From Novosphingobium endophyticum (lineage in GTDB: Bacteria > Pseudomonadota > Alphaproteobacteria > Sphingomonadales > Sphingomonadaceae): a stretch of 64,000 bases of DNA. Under the pieces are notes generated by a model that saw only the letters and a program-made list of their open reading frames with translations, had not been told where the DNA came from and did not search any database. Position numbers and translations under genes: made by a program. The DNA is taken from positions 30,103 through 94,102 of the forward strand of contig NZ_BMHK01000012.1 in the NCBI RefSeq assembly GCF_014640675.1. Reading direction: 5' to 3'. How positions within the stretch are numbered: the stretch's first letter is position 1; the number at the start of each line of letters is the position of its first letter. Below are positions 31,304-40,059 of this stretch, in pieces.

Positions 31304-32608
31304 TCAGGCTTGTTTGGCGGCAGTTTCGCCGGGCTTGGTGCTTTGCACCATGAACCCCCGTGAGAGGCCGTGATAGAGCTTTTCGCGGCACACCAGCTTG
31401 CTTACGGCATCGGCGATGATCGCGGTCATGAACAGCGGCAGGATCATGCCCCGGCTGGCCGTCGTCTCCATGAGAATGATAACGGCGGTCAGCGGCGCGC
31501 GCACGACGCCGACGAAATAGCCGGTCATGCCCAGCAGCACGATCGCCGGCATGGGATATTCGGGGAACATATAGGAGAGCAGCTGACCGAAGCCCGCGCC
31601 CACTGACAGCGAAGGCGCGAAGATGCCTCCGGGGGCGCCGGACAGCGCGGTCGCGGTCGTGGCCAGGAACTTGGCCGGGCCAAACCAGGGCGAGGCGCTT
31701 TGCTGCCCTTCGACCATCAGCTTGGTGGTTTCGTAACCCGTGCCCCAGGTCGATCCGCCCGTCAGCACGCCGATGACGGCGACGATCAGGCCGCAGGCGA
31801 ACGCGGCGCGGACGGGACGCTTTCGCACGGCGACGAATACGGCGTGTCCGCTGCGGGCGAAGGCGAGGAGGCAGCGTGCGAACAGCCCGCCCAGCGCGCC
31901 GCCAAAGATGCCCGCGACCGGTGCGGTAAGGATCACCGCGCCGAATTTCAGCGTATCATGCATGACGCCGAAATAGACATAGTTTCCGGCGATCGCGAGG
32001 CTGACGAGGCCCGAGGCGACCACGGCCGCCATGACCAGCACGGCGACGCGCTGCTCGAAAGCCGAAGCCAGTTCCTCGATGGCGAACGCGACCCCGGCCA
32101 GCGGCGTGTTGAATGCCGCTGCGACGCCCGCCGCGCCGCCCGCGATCAGCACTCCGGCCGTCATCGGCACCCGCAGGAACCTGTGGCAGGCGACCATGAT
32201 CGCGGCGCTGACCTGGACCGTCGGCCCCTCGCGCCCGACCGAGCCGCCGACAAGCAACATGGCGATCGTCAGGAGCAGCTTGCCCAGTGCCGTCGGCAGC
32301 GAGAGAAGCCTAGAATAGGTGAGGTCGAGGTCCTTGCCGGCGGCAATGACCTGCGGGATGCCTGAGCCCTTTGCCGCGGGCGCCCAGGTATTGGTAATCC
32401 ATACGACGGCGGCGAATACCGTGGGGGTCAGGATCAGGGGAAGGTAGGGGGATTGGGTCGCGGCCCTCGTGAAGATCTCCTGCGCCCTGTCTCCGAACCA
32501 GGCGAAGACTATGGCCACCAGCCCGAGTACGATTGCGCCAATTGCCGTCGCCGCGCGCCGCCGGGCGAGGTCGAAGGAAGTGTCGAAGCCGGGGACGGCC
32601 CTCGCCAA
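31304..32608 (-). CDS. ClC family chloride channel / transporter
   Basis: A polytopic membrane protein moving chloride, probably as a Cl-/H+ antiporter. Selectivity-filter motifs are visible: GSGIPQV, GREGPTVQ and GxFxP as GGIFAPSLSVGAGFGQ. About ten hydrophobic helices span the 434 residues. The start is uncertain: I prefer the TTG at 32608 because an upstream ATG at 32794 lies inside a terminator-like hairpin (32779-32810). Translation from there gives an Arg-rich leader without membrane character. Confidence 0.88.
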   Translation of the reverse strand: MARAVPGFDTSFDLARRRAATAIGAIVLGLVAIVFAWFGDRAQEIFTRAATQSPYLPLILTPTVFAAVVWITNTWAPAAKGSGIPQVIAAGKDLDLTYSRLLSLPTALGKLLLTIAMLLVGGSVGREGPTVQVSAAIMVACHRFLRVPMTAGVLIAGGAAGVAAAFNTPLAGVAFAIEELASAFEQRVAVLVMAAVVASGLVSLAIAGNYVYFGVMHDTLKFGAVILTAPVAGIFGGALGGLFARCLLAFARSGHAVFVAVRKRPVRAAFACGLIVAVIGVLTGGSTWGTGYETTKLMVEGQQSASPWFGPAKFLATTATALSGAPGGIFAPSLSVGAGFGQLLSYMFPEYPMPAIVLLGMTGYFVGVVRAPLTAVIILMETTASRGMILPLFMTAIIADAVSKLVCREKLYHGLSRGFMVQSTKPGETAAKQA

Positions 32609-32778
32609 GTTGAGGATTTTCTCCGGAAAGTTCAAGGCGGGGCGGCTCGGTTTGGAAACGCAAGGGAAGAACGGCACGCGGCGGAAACGCCAGCCCCTAT
32701 TGGCTATTGCACAGCGGCGCCGCAAGGATTTTCCCGGGAAACTCCTCCCTGACGAGCAATCGTCTCGCTGAAAGGAAA

Positions 32779-32810
32779 GGGCCGGACACGACAATTGTCG
32801 CGCCCGGCCC
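32779..32810 (-). terminator. hairpin terminator of the gene at 32860
   Basis: GGGCCGGACACGACAA pairs with TTGTCGCGCCCGGCCC at 14 of 16 positions. On the minus strand it is followed by a pyrimidine run (CTTTCCTTTC). It lies just beyond the stop of the leftward exported-protein gene and argues against a ClC start further upstream. Confidence 0.65.
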
Positions 32811-32859
32811 CGTACGTTTTCGCGCTGACGAACTTATCAACGCCGTGGAAGCCTTTGTT

Positions 32860-33456
32860 TTACTCGGCGACCGTCGCGGCGTTCTCCTCGCTCGAGGGGG
32901 GGGCACTGGCGTCCGCGCTCGCTTGCGCGGTGCCGGCGGCCTGCGTCGCCTGGGCAAAATCCGCCGCGGTCATGCCGAGCGCCAGCGACTGATCCGCTGT
33001 CAGTCCGATGTAGGACTTCTTGAGCACGGCATTGGAGCCATCGCTCAGCGTAACGGTGACGTCGTCGCCTTCGACTTTCGAGACGGTGCCGAGCGCTACT
33101 CCGTCGCTGCTCTTGATTGCAGCGCCGACCACGAGAGTGGCATCCTTGGCTGCGTCGGTCTGAGCCGCCGCGCCGCTGATGGCCGCTTCGAGCTGGGCCT
33201 TCGTCATGCCGATGGTCAGGCCCTTTTCGCGCACGGCGAAGGCACTCTTGGGAAGGCCAGCGCGGGCGGTGCCGGTTGAGACCGTGATGACGTCGCCCTG
33301 GACCGATTCCACGGTGCCGACTTCGTTGCCTTCGGGGCCGAAGACCTTGGCTCCCACCGTCGGGGCGACCGCGGTAGCGGCAGCGTCCTGCGCCACCGCG
33401 GCGACGGGAGCCAGGCTCGCTGCAGCTATCGCGGCGGCGATGAGGGATTTCTTCAT
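32860..33456 (-). CDS. exported protein with internal duplication
   Basis: A 198-residue protein with a clear signal peptide (MKKSLIAAAIAAASLAPVAA, cleavage near AVAQ-D) and a perfect AGGAG upstream. The mature part contains two similar halves, about residues 34-97 and 109-174. Each half has a small beta unit (GTVESVQGDVITV; GTVSKVEGDDVTV), a Lys-Ser linker and a GMTxAxxxxA helix. The beta part recalls PRC-barrel or YajC-like folds, but I cannot assign a family. Probably periplasmic. Confidence 0.8.
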   Translation of the reverse strand: MKKSLIAAAIAAASLAPVAAVAQDAAATAVAPTVGAKVFGPEGNEVGTVESVQGDVITVSTGTARAGLPKSAFAVREKGLTIGMTKAQLEAAISGAAAQTDAAKDATLVVGAAIKSSDGVALGTVSKVEGDDVTVTLSDGSNAVLKKSYIGLTADQSLALGMTAADFAQATQAAGTAQASADASAPPSSEENAATVAE

Positions 33457-33823
33457 GTTATACTCCTTCTCGTGCGAGACCGTCATGCGGCCCCGGTACT
33501 GGCTCTCAATCACGCGAGAGCACGAAAGGGGGTCCGGATCGTTGCCGGACGAATGACCCGACCCGAAGGGCCAGGAGCCCGCTTCGCGCGACGATGATCG
33601 TCGTTGCCGGAAGCGGACAGCGGGGCGTGATTGCTACACGCGCGAAGACGAATGGCGGCTGAACGGCGATAGATCAACCGCCCAATTGACGTTTTGGCGT
33701 CAAAGAATGGCAGAAATCCGCCATGCGGAGTAAAAGTTCGGATAAATCCGCGTGCGCCGGTGCGACTCGGCGCCTGGAAAACGGGCTTGATCCTGTGAAC
33801 TGCCTGATCCAGCAAGGCTGGTA
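33457..33823. other. 367-bp divergent intergenic region
   Basis: No credible gene is seen. It must hold promoters for the exported protein (leftward) and the phospholipase D-like gene (rightward). A perfect inverted repeat TTGACG-N6-CGTCAA occurs at 33686-33703, about 120 bp before the rightward start. It could be an operator, or coincidentally carry a -35-like TTGACG. Confidence 0.5.
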
Positions 33824-35359
33824 ATGAGCGAGACGGGTGCCGAAACGGCAGAGGAAACGGAAGGCGGCCGGCGGTCGGTATGGCGCTATGCCATGGCCAC
33901 TCGCGCCCATCTCGTGATCGATGCTGACGACTACTTCGATGCCATGCGCGAAGCGATGCTCGAGGCTCGACAGCGCATTTTCCTGATCTTCTGGGATTTC
34001 GATTCGCGCATTCTGCTCTCGTCCGGGCGCCGCTGGTGGCAAAGCGGGCGCAAGGAGCGGTTTCCCGCGCGACTCGGTTCGTTCATTCTCTGGCTCGTGC
34101 GCCGCAACGGCGACTTGAACATACGCATCCTGAAGTGGCAGTTCTCGCTGTTCAAATCGCTGTTTCGCGGGACGATGATCTTCGATCTTGTCCGCTGGTT
34201 CATGCATCGCCGCATCGACTTCAAGTTCGATTCCGCGCATCCGATCGGTTGCAGTCATCACCAGAAGATCGTCGTTATCGACGATGTCGTGGCGGCGTGC
34301 GGCGGCATCGACATGACGTCGGACCGCTGGGACACCAGCGAGCACCTGCCGAAGGACACGCGGCGCCGTCGCAGCAGCGGGCGTCTTTATGGTCCCTGGC
34401 ATGACGTCACCATGCTGATGGAGGGCGACGTTGCCATCGCGTTCGGCGAACTCGGGCGAGAGCGCTGGCGGGCGGCGGGCGGCGAACCGCTCGAACCGTG
34501 CCGGCCCCAGCGGGAGAGCCCGTGGCCGAGCGCGATCGAAGCCGAGTTCGAGAACGTGGAGGTCGGGATCGCGCGCACGCGTCCGGCGTGGGGCCAATGC
34601 GGGCAGGTCACGGAGATCGAGGAACTGTTCATCGAGCAGATCCGCCGCGCGCAGCGGTTCATTTATGCCGAGACGCAGTATTTCGCCTCGCGGGCCATCG
34701 CGGAGGTCATCTGCGAGCGGCTTCTGGAAGACGATCCGCCCGAGATCGTGATCGTCAATTCGCTTGCGGCGGACGGCTGGCTGGAACAGATCGTCATGGA
34801 CACGGCGCGCGTCCACCTTCTGGAGGCGCTGAGGCAGGCGGACCATGCGCGGCGCCTGCACATCTACGCGCCTTATGCCTCGGATGGCACGCCGATCTAC
34901 ATCCACTCCAAGCTGATGATTGTCGACGACGAGATCCTGCGCGTGGGCTCGGCCAACATGAACAACCGCTCGATGGGGCTCGACAGCGAGTGCGACGTAT
35001 TCATCGACACGCGCCGGCCGGCCAATGCCGGGGTGGGACCAGCCATCACATCCCTGCGCATCCGGCTGCTTGCCGAGCATTGCGGGGTCAAGGAGGAAGT
35101 GATCGAAACCGGGCTGGAGCGCCATGGCTCCATGGCGGCAACGATCGGATCGCTGGTGCCGGCGGGCAAATATGTGGAACCCTTGCCCTTGAAACATCTT
35201 TCGGATGCTGAAAGAGCGCTCGGCGAGAGCGCGTTGCTCGATCCGGAGCGGCCTGGCGAATTGTTCGAGCCGATCGAGCGTCGCGGGTTGTTTCGCCGCA
35301 AGGGGCAACTCATGCGGATGAAGCTGATGCTGAGGTTACAAAGGAGATCCAGGGGATGA
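33824..35359 (+). CDS. Phospholipase D / cardiolipin synthase-like protein
   Basis: A 511-residue protein with two HKD motifs. The first is HHQKIVVIDD (His146, Lys148, Asp153), followed by GGIDMTSDRWD; the second is HSKLMIVDD, followed by GSANMNNRSMG. That pairing is diagnostic of the PLD superfamily acting on phosphodiesters. The Arg/Trp-rich region around residues 66-130 may contact membrane. Cardiolipin synthesis is possible, but a phospholipase role cannot be excluded. Its stop overlaps folE by four bases. Confidence 0.85.
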   Translation: MSETGAETAEETEGGRRSVWRYAMATRAHLVIDADDYFDAMREAMLEARQRIFLIFWDFDSRILLSSGRRWWQSGRKERFPARLGSFILWLVRRNGDLNIRILKWQFSLFKSLFRGTMIFDLVRWFMHRRIDFKFDSAHPIGCSHHQKIVVIDDVVAACGGIDMTSDRWDTSEHLPKDTRRRRSSGRLYGPWHDVTMLMEGDVAIAFGELGRERWRAAGGEPLEPCRPQRESPWPSAIEAEFENVEVGIARTRPAWGQCGQVTEIEELFIEQIRRAQRFIYAETQYFASRAIAEVICERLLEDDPPEIVIVNSLAADGWLEQIVMDTARVHLLEALRQADHARRLHIYAPYASDGTPIYIHSKLMIVDDEILRVGSANMNNRSMGLDSECDVFIDTRRPANAGVGPAITSLRIRLLAEHCGVKEEVIETGLERHGSMAATIGSLVPAGKYVEPLPLKHLSDAERALGESALLDPERPGELFEPIERRGLFRRKGQLMRMKLMLRLQRRSRG

Positions 35360-35964
35360 GCAGTCTGGTAGGGCCCGACGAAGACAATCCGCTCGGCAAG
35401 CCCCCTGTCCCTACGGAAGTACAGGATGCCATCCGCACCCTGATCCGCTGGGCCGGGGACGATCCGGAGCGTGAAGGCCTACTGGACACGCCCCAGCGCG
35501 TCGCGCGGGCGTGGAAGGAATACTGCATCGGTTACGCCGAAGATCCGGCCATCCATCTCTCGCGCATTTTCGAGGAAGTGGGCGGCTATGACGAAGTGGT
35601 CCTGCTCAAGGACATTCCGTTCCAGTCGCATTGCGAACATCACATGGCGCCGATCATCGGCAAGGCCGCGATTGCCTATCTGCCGCGCGATCACGTCGTC
35701 GGCATCTCGAAGCTCGCGCGCGTGCTGCACGGGTATGCGCGCCGCCTGCAGATTCAGGAGCGCCTGACCGCCGAAGTCGCGCAGTGCATCTGGGACCATC
35801 TCCAGCCGCACGGCGTCGCGGTGGTGATCGAGGCGAACCACGCGTGCATGTCCGCGCGCGGCGTCCGAACGCCGGGCGTGGGAATGATTACCAGCCGGAT
35901 GATGGGCACTTTCCTGGAGGACGACCGCAGCCGCAAGGAAGTGCTCAGCCTGATGGGATACTGA
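35356..35964 (+). CDS. folE: GTP cyclohydrolase I
   Basis: Converts GTP to 7,8-dihydroneopterin triphosphate, the first step of tetrahydrofolate synthesis. Zinc ligands lie in SHCEHHMAPI (Cys93, His96) and in NHACMSARG. GISKLARVLHGYARRLQIQE and RMMGTFLEDD are family signatures. The 202 residues are normal. ATGA overlap with the phospholipase D-like gene indicates translational coupling of otherwise unrelated functions. Confidence 0.97.
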   Translation: MSSLVGPDEDNPLGKPPVPTEVQDAIRTLIRWAGDDPEREGLLDTPQRVARAWKEYCIGYAEDPAIHLSRIFEEVGGYDEVVLLKDIPFQSHCEHHMAPIIGKAAIAYLPRDHVVGISKLARVLHGYARRLQIQERLTAEVAQCIWDHLQPHGVAVVIEANHACMSARGVRTPGVGMITSRMMGTFLEDDRSRKEVLSLMGY

Positions 35965-35970
35965 TTTCCC

Positions 35971-35990
35971 AGGACCGGCTGCCGGGTCCT
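35971..35990 (+). terminator. possible hairpin after folE
   Basis: AGGACC and GGTCCT pair around GGCTGCCG immediately after the folE stop. No T-run follows, so termination is uncertain. Next comes GTCACCCTGAA, which looks like a degraded half of the REP-like arm. Confidence 0.3.
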
Positions 35991-36055
35991 CGTCACCCTG
36001 AAACAGATTCGGCGTGAGGAGGACCTGGCAGCGAATTTCAGTTCAAGATGATTGG

Positions 36056-36739
36056 CTAGTTGAAGACCTTCTTTTCGTAAACAGTTACGATTTCCCGGCC
36101 GTTCCAAACATAGCAGAGGTGTCGTTCCTGCCGGCAATTGGCGAGGAGGCGGGGGCGGAACACCGCAGCGCATTCACCGCCGTTGTGGCGCACGCTTTGG
36201 TAAGCGATGCCATTCGAGCCTTGCTCACGCAGGTCGAGGCCGAGTGCCTGCCCGGCGACATAGCTGCCTTCGGCATAGAGGGCAGGGTGCGTGCCGCGCA
36301 GGCCGCGAATGTCGTGCAGCTTGGCGTCGAGGTCGACGGCGTAAACACGCATATCGAGTTCCTGCGCGGGCTCATGCGTATAGTTCAGGAATCTGGCCCG
36401 GTGGTAACGGGTTTCGGCCACTGCCGTCTCGACTGAGTGGGCCGCATAGAATACCCCGAAACTGCCATCGCAAAACCGGCTGCCATCGGGATTAAGATGC
36501 GTGAACGCCGCCATTATGGCGGAGGTTCCGGGCCCCGAGACGCGATCATCCAGCGGAACGAGTGTCAGGTCGCCGACTTCCTCGCGGAGACGGTCATTGG
36601 TCATAGCCTCGATCGCATAGACCGCCTCGAGGTCGGCCGGGTCGGCGATGTCCTCGAACAGCGAAATCGGCGGGAACCGGCTCGCCACGATCCGGTAGCA
36701 TGGCGCCCATTGTACGTGCGCCGTGGGGATGTCCGCCAT
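36056..36739 (-). CDS. RES-domain toxin (NAD+-degrading family)
   Basis: A 227-residue RES-domain protein. The Arg of the family's first block is in CYRIVASRFPP, the central block is FGVFYAAHSVETAVAETRYHR, and the C-terminal block is SNGIAYQSVRHNGGECAAVF with the serine. RES toxins deplete NAD+ by phosphorolysis or hydrolysis. The ATG at 36739 overlaps the antitoxin stop by one base (TGATG), giving the classic antitoxin-toxin order. Confidence 0.9.
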   Translation of the reverse strand: MADIPTAHVQWAPCYRIVASRFPPISLFEDIADPADLEAVYAIEAMTNDRLREEVGDLTLVPLDDRVSGPGTSAIMAAFTHLNPDGSRFCDGSFGVFYAAHSVETAVAETRYHRARFLNYTHEPAQELDMRVYAVDLDAKLHDIRGLRGTHPALYAEGSYVAGQALGLDLREQGSNGIAYQSVRHNGGECAAVFRPRLLANCRQERHLCYVWNGREIVTVYEKKVFN

Positions 36740-37146
36740 CAACCGCGCTGTGCATCGATATACTGGCGCACAACATACAAGTCGGCGACGTTGCCCGAGG
36801 TCATCCGCTCGATCGCCGGACGCCCGGAAAAGAGAGGCGCGGCGTTGGGCTTGCGGACCCATTCGTCGGCCGAGCGGGGAAGGAGAAGCTTGAGCCCCTT
36901 GTAGATACCCATCACGTAGGAAATACGCTCAAGCGCGTCCTTGGGGATCGCGGAGACCGCACCGCGCTTCCAGGTCTGGAAGGTCGAACGGCTGTCGAGC
37001 CCGAGGAGTTTCATCTGCTCGGCTTCCTTGAGTCCCCAAGCCTCCGCGATACGGAAGAATGTTCGCAGGGCAGGACCGGAAAGGTCCTTCCGGGTGAACG
37101 TCTTATCCGGGGCGGCTCGACGGGTGGGCTGGGCAGCGGCGGCCAT
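36739..37146 (-). CDS. Xre/MbcA/ParS-family antitoxin
   Basis: A 135-residue DNA-binding antitoxin. The N-terminal HTH region (FRIAEAWGLKEAEQMKLLGL, then DSRSTFQTWKRGAV) and C-terminal toxin-binding segment (PAIERMTSGNVADLYVVRQY) match the Xre-MbcA-ParS pattern paired with RES toxins. I chose ATG 37146, which has TAGGAG upstream; ATG 37167 adds seven residues. It probably represses its own promoter at 37171-37199. Confidence 0.9.
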   Translation of the reverse strand: MAAAAQPTRRAAPDKTFTRKDLSGPALRTFFRIAEAWGLKEAEQMKLLGLDSRSTFQTWKRGAVSAIPKDALERISYVMGIYKGLKLLLPRSADEWVRKPNAAPLFSGRPAIERMTSGNVADLYVVRQYIDAQRG

Positions 37147-37170
37147 GGGCCTGTCTCCTATCTCCACGCC

Positions 37171-37199
37171 TGTATGTGCGATATCTGCTCAAAAATCAA
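37171..37199 (-). promoter_or_regulatory. candidate promoter of the RES/Xre operon
   Basis: On the minus strand TTGATT and CATACA are separated by exactly 17 bases in an unusually AT-rich stretch. They lie about 25 bases before the antitoxin ATG. The -10 match is only partial. Confidence 0.4.
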
Positions 37200-37229
37200 G
37201 ATTCGATCGGTTTCTGATCCATGATGCCG

Positions 37230-37511
37230 TCAGCCCAGGAGTGGCGGAAGCGTATCGTAGGCGACACCCCCGGCGGCAAGGGCGATGCCCAGTCCGGAAA
37301 CGGAACACAGCGTTTTCGTTCTTCGCCAGCGCCACAGCGCCGCGAGGAGCAGAACGGCCGCGAGGCTGAGCGCCATTGCGATCCATCGCGCCTCCGGCTG
37401 GTCGGGAAAGGCGCTGCTGGCGGCCCAGACCAGCGTGAAATGCCCGGCCCAGACGAACATGGCGAGAACGAGCGCCACCCAGTCTGTACGGTTGTGGAAG
37501 TCGTTGCCCAT
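37230..37511 (-). CDS. small membrane protein of the oxidase cluster
   Basis: A 93-residue protein with three predicted hydrophobic helices (WVALVLAMFVWAGHFTLVWA; MALSLAAVLLLAALW; LGIALAAGGVAY). It starts four bases after the fused oxidase subunit and probably belongs to the oxidase complex or its assembly. The specific family is not recognised. Confidence 0.75.
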   Translation of the reverse strand: MGNDFHNRTDWVALVLAMFVWAGHFTLVWAASSAFPDQPEARWIAMALSLAAVLLLAALWRWRRTKTLCSVSGLGIALAAGGVAYDTLPPLLG

Positions 37512-37515
37512 CGGG

Positions 37516-40059
37516 CTATCCTCCCGGAAAGATGCGAGGAAGCAGGGATATGACCGCGCCTTGCAATGACGCGAAGCCGATGAAGCGCACGACGACGTCC
37601 AGAGTCACGTTGGCCGGCGGGGTCAGCAGTCCGCGCCCGCTGCGATAGCCCAGATAGCCGGCCATGATGATCGCGACTGCCACCAGACAGCCCTGGAATG
37701 CGAGCAGCGCGAAGACCGTCGCGCCCTGGCCGCTTGCCGCGGGCGAGAGCCCGGCGGCTTGCCATCCGGTGACGTCCCAGTAGAGCGCGCCTGCCAGCAG
37801 TCCGGCGCCCAGCACGGTGAGCAGCCATGGACCCTGACCGGGGAAGGTGCCCGCATCGTGCCCGGCGAGCACCCTGCGCGACGCCAGGGCGGACAGGAAC
37901 GCCAGCGCCAGTACGCCGGCGATTCCGGCGGTCTGGGCCAGACCGGGCGGCGCTATCCATACTTCTGGATGAATCCCGTAAAGGTAAAGGTGGCTGAACA
38001 ATCCCATGAGGGCGATCATGCCTATTACGGCCATCATCGTATTGAGCGCCCACCAGCCGTGGCTGGTCGGGCCGGTGATGGCGATGGGAATGGTGATTCC
38101 GCCGCCGATCTCAGCCTCGGTGATGTGGATCGGCCGGTCTGTTTCCCATAGCCAGCGCAGCACGCACAGCGTGGCCACTATGCCGCTGAACACCGCGAAC
38201 GAATAGGCCTGGATCGTCAGCGAGAGGAAGAAGAACGCCGTGAATATGGCCGCTGCCACGGGGAAGGGCGAGGGCCCCGGCATGAGTTGCAGGTATTGCG
38301 GCTCGGCGTTGACCGGGCTGGTGATGATCGTCTCGCGCAGGCCCGTGGCGCTGTTCGGAAGGAAATAGCGGCCTTCGGCCACGTCCTCGCACATCCGGGG
38401 GTCATCCCAGAGCGGCTCGCGGCTGCGTACAAGCGGGATCGAGCGGGTCGAATACAGGCCGGTGGGGAGCCATTCCAGCGTGCCGCCTCCGTAGATGTTG
38501 CCCGCGTCGTGCTCTGTGGTGAACCGGAAATTGCGGGCAAGATCGATCAGGAACAGCGCTATTCCCGCCGCCAGGATGAACGCGCCGACCGTGGAGGTGA
38601 GGTTCAGGACGTCCAGCCCCCGGTCCGGCAGATAGGTATAGACCCGGCGCGGCATGCCCATGAAACCCGTCAGGTGCATCGGCAGGAATGTCACGTTGAG
38701 CCCCGTGAACATGAGCCAGAAGACCCATTTGCCCAGCCGCTCGCTGAGCGGATTGCGGCTCGTCATCCCGTTCCAGTAGTAGAAGGCGGCGAACATCGGG
38801 AAGACCATTCCGCCCAGCAGCACGTAATGCAGGTGCGCGACGATAAAGTAGGTGTCGTGCACCTGCCAGTTGAACGGGACCATGCCCAGCATCACGCCGG
38901 TCAGCCCGCCCATCGTGAACAGCACGATGCTGCCGACCACGAACAGCGCGGGCGTGCTCCAGCGGATCTTCCCGCTGGCCAGAGTGGCGATCCAGCAGAA
39001 CACCTGGATGCCGGCCGGCAGGCTCACCGCCATGCTCGCGGCGCTGAAATAGCCGGCCGAGACGCGCGGCATGTCGGTGGCGAACATGTGGTGCGCCCAG
39101 ACACCGAAGCTGATGAACCCGGTCGCCACCAGCGCCAGCACGTTGAGCCGGTATCCCACCAGCGGCGTGCGCGCGACAGTCGCCACCATCATGCTCATCA
39201 GGCCGGCGGCGGGCAGGAAGATGATGTAGACCTCGGGATGGCCGAAGAACCAGAACAGGTGCTGCCACAGCAAGGGATCGCCGCCACGCGTCGGGTCGAA
39301 GAACGGCCAGTTGAAGGCGCGTTCGATTTCCAGGAGCAGCGTGCCCAGAATCACGCTGGGAAAGGCGATCACGATCATCACCGCGAAGACCAGCATGGCC
39401 CAGGCGAACATCGGCATGCGGTCCAGCGTCATGCCCGGCGCACGGGTGCGCAGCACGCCGACGATGATCTCCACCGCGCCGGCGATCGCGCTGATCTCGA
39501 TGAAGCCGATGCCCAGCAGCCAGAAATCGGTATTGATTCCGGGGCTGTACGTGATCGAGGTCAGCGGCGGATACATGAACCAGCCGCCGTCGGGCGCCAG
39601 CCCCACGAAGAGCGAGGCGAAGAAGAACAGCCCGCCGACCAGATAGGCCCAGAAGGCATAGGCGGAAAGGCGCGGGAACGGCAGGTCGCGCGCGGCCAGC
39701 ATCTGCGGCAACAACAGGATGCCTATCGCCTCCACCGCCGGCACGGCGAAGAGGAACATCATGATCGTGCCGTGCATCGTGAAGAACTGATTGTAGGTTC
39801 CCTGCGGCAGAAATTCCTGCAAGGGCGCGGCAAGCTGTATGCGCATGCCTAGCGCTAGGATGCCGGCAAGCAGGAAGAACAGGAACGCTGCGGCGACGTA
39901 GAAGAATCCGATGTAATTGTTGTTGACCACCGTCATCAGGCCCCAGCCCCTGGGTGCGGCCCAGATCCTGTTCAGTTCCTCGACCTCGCCTTCCGGCCGG
40001 GGCTCGCGGACCGGGAAGAGGTCGTACAACGCGTGATCGAAGCCGGTCTCGGACTTCAT
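37516..40059 (-). CDS. ctaD: Cytochrome c oxidase subunit I-III fusion
   Basis: Catalytic heme-copper oxidase subunit reducing O2 and pumping protons. Heme and CuB ligands are visible in HGTIMMFLFAVP, HPEVYIIFLPAAG, VWAHHMFATD and VAHLHYVLLGG. At 847 residues it is far longer than a lone subunit I. The last roughly 280 residues (after SLTIQAYSF) form further helices like subunit III, so this is a CoxA-CoxC fusion. The start overlaps the subunit II stop by four bases. Confidence 0.94.
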   Translation of the reverse strand: MKSETGFDHALYDLFPVREPRPEGEVEELNRIWAAPRGWGLMTVVNNNYIGFFYVAAAFLFFLLAGILALGMRIQLAAPLQEFLPQGTYNQFFTMHGTIMMFLFAVPAVEAIGILLLPQMLAARDLPFPRLSAYAFWAYLVGGLFFFASLFVGLAPDGGWFMYPPLTSITYSPGINTDFWLLGIGFIEISAIAGAVEIIVGVLRTRAPGMTLDRMPMFAWAMLVFAVMIVIAFPSVILGTLLLEIERAFNWPFFDPTRGGDPLLWQHLFWFFGHPEVYIIFLPAAGLMSMMVATVARTPLVGYRLNVLALVATGFISFGVWAHHMFATDMPRVSAGYFSAASMAVSLPAGIQVFCWIATLASGKIRWSTPALFVVGSIVLFTMGGLTGVMLGMVPFNWQVHDTYFIVAHLHYVLLGGMVFPMFAAFYYWNGMTSRNPLSERLGKWVFWLMFTGLNVTFLPMHLTGFMGMPRRVYTYLPDRGLDVLNLTSTVGAFILAAGIALFLIDLARNFRFTTEHDAGNIYGGGTLEWLPTGLYSTRSIPLVRSREPLWDDPRMCEDVAEGRYFLPNSATGLRETIITSPVNAEPQYLQLMPGPSPFPVAAAIFTAFFFLSLTIQAYSFAVFSGIVATLCVLRWLWETDRPIHITEAEIGGGITIPIAITGPTSHGWWALNTMMAVIGMIALMGLFSHLYLYGIHPEVWIAPPGLAQTAGIAGVLALAFLSALASRRVLAGHDAGTFPGQGPWLLTVLGAGLLAGALYWDVTGWQAAGLSPAASGQGATVFALLAFQGCLVAVAIIMAGYLGYRSGRGLLTPPANVTLDVVVRFIGFASLQGAVISLLPRIFPGG

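Noticed and set aside
30981-31353. Reading frames encoding APVAQLDRASDYESEGRTFE around the tRNA genes, on both strands
   Set aside because: This peptide is the well-known false translation of tRNA genes; both copies fall exactly on the tRNA-Arg sequences.
33510-33815. A 101-residue leftward frame in the gap before the phospholipase D-like gene
   Set aside because: No credible ribosome site or codon pattern, and it would occupy the promoters of two divergent genes.
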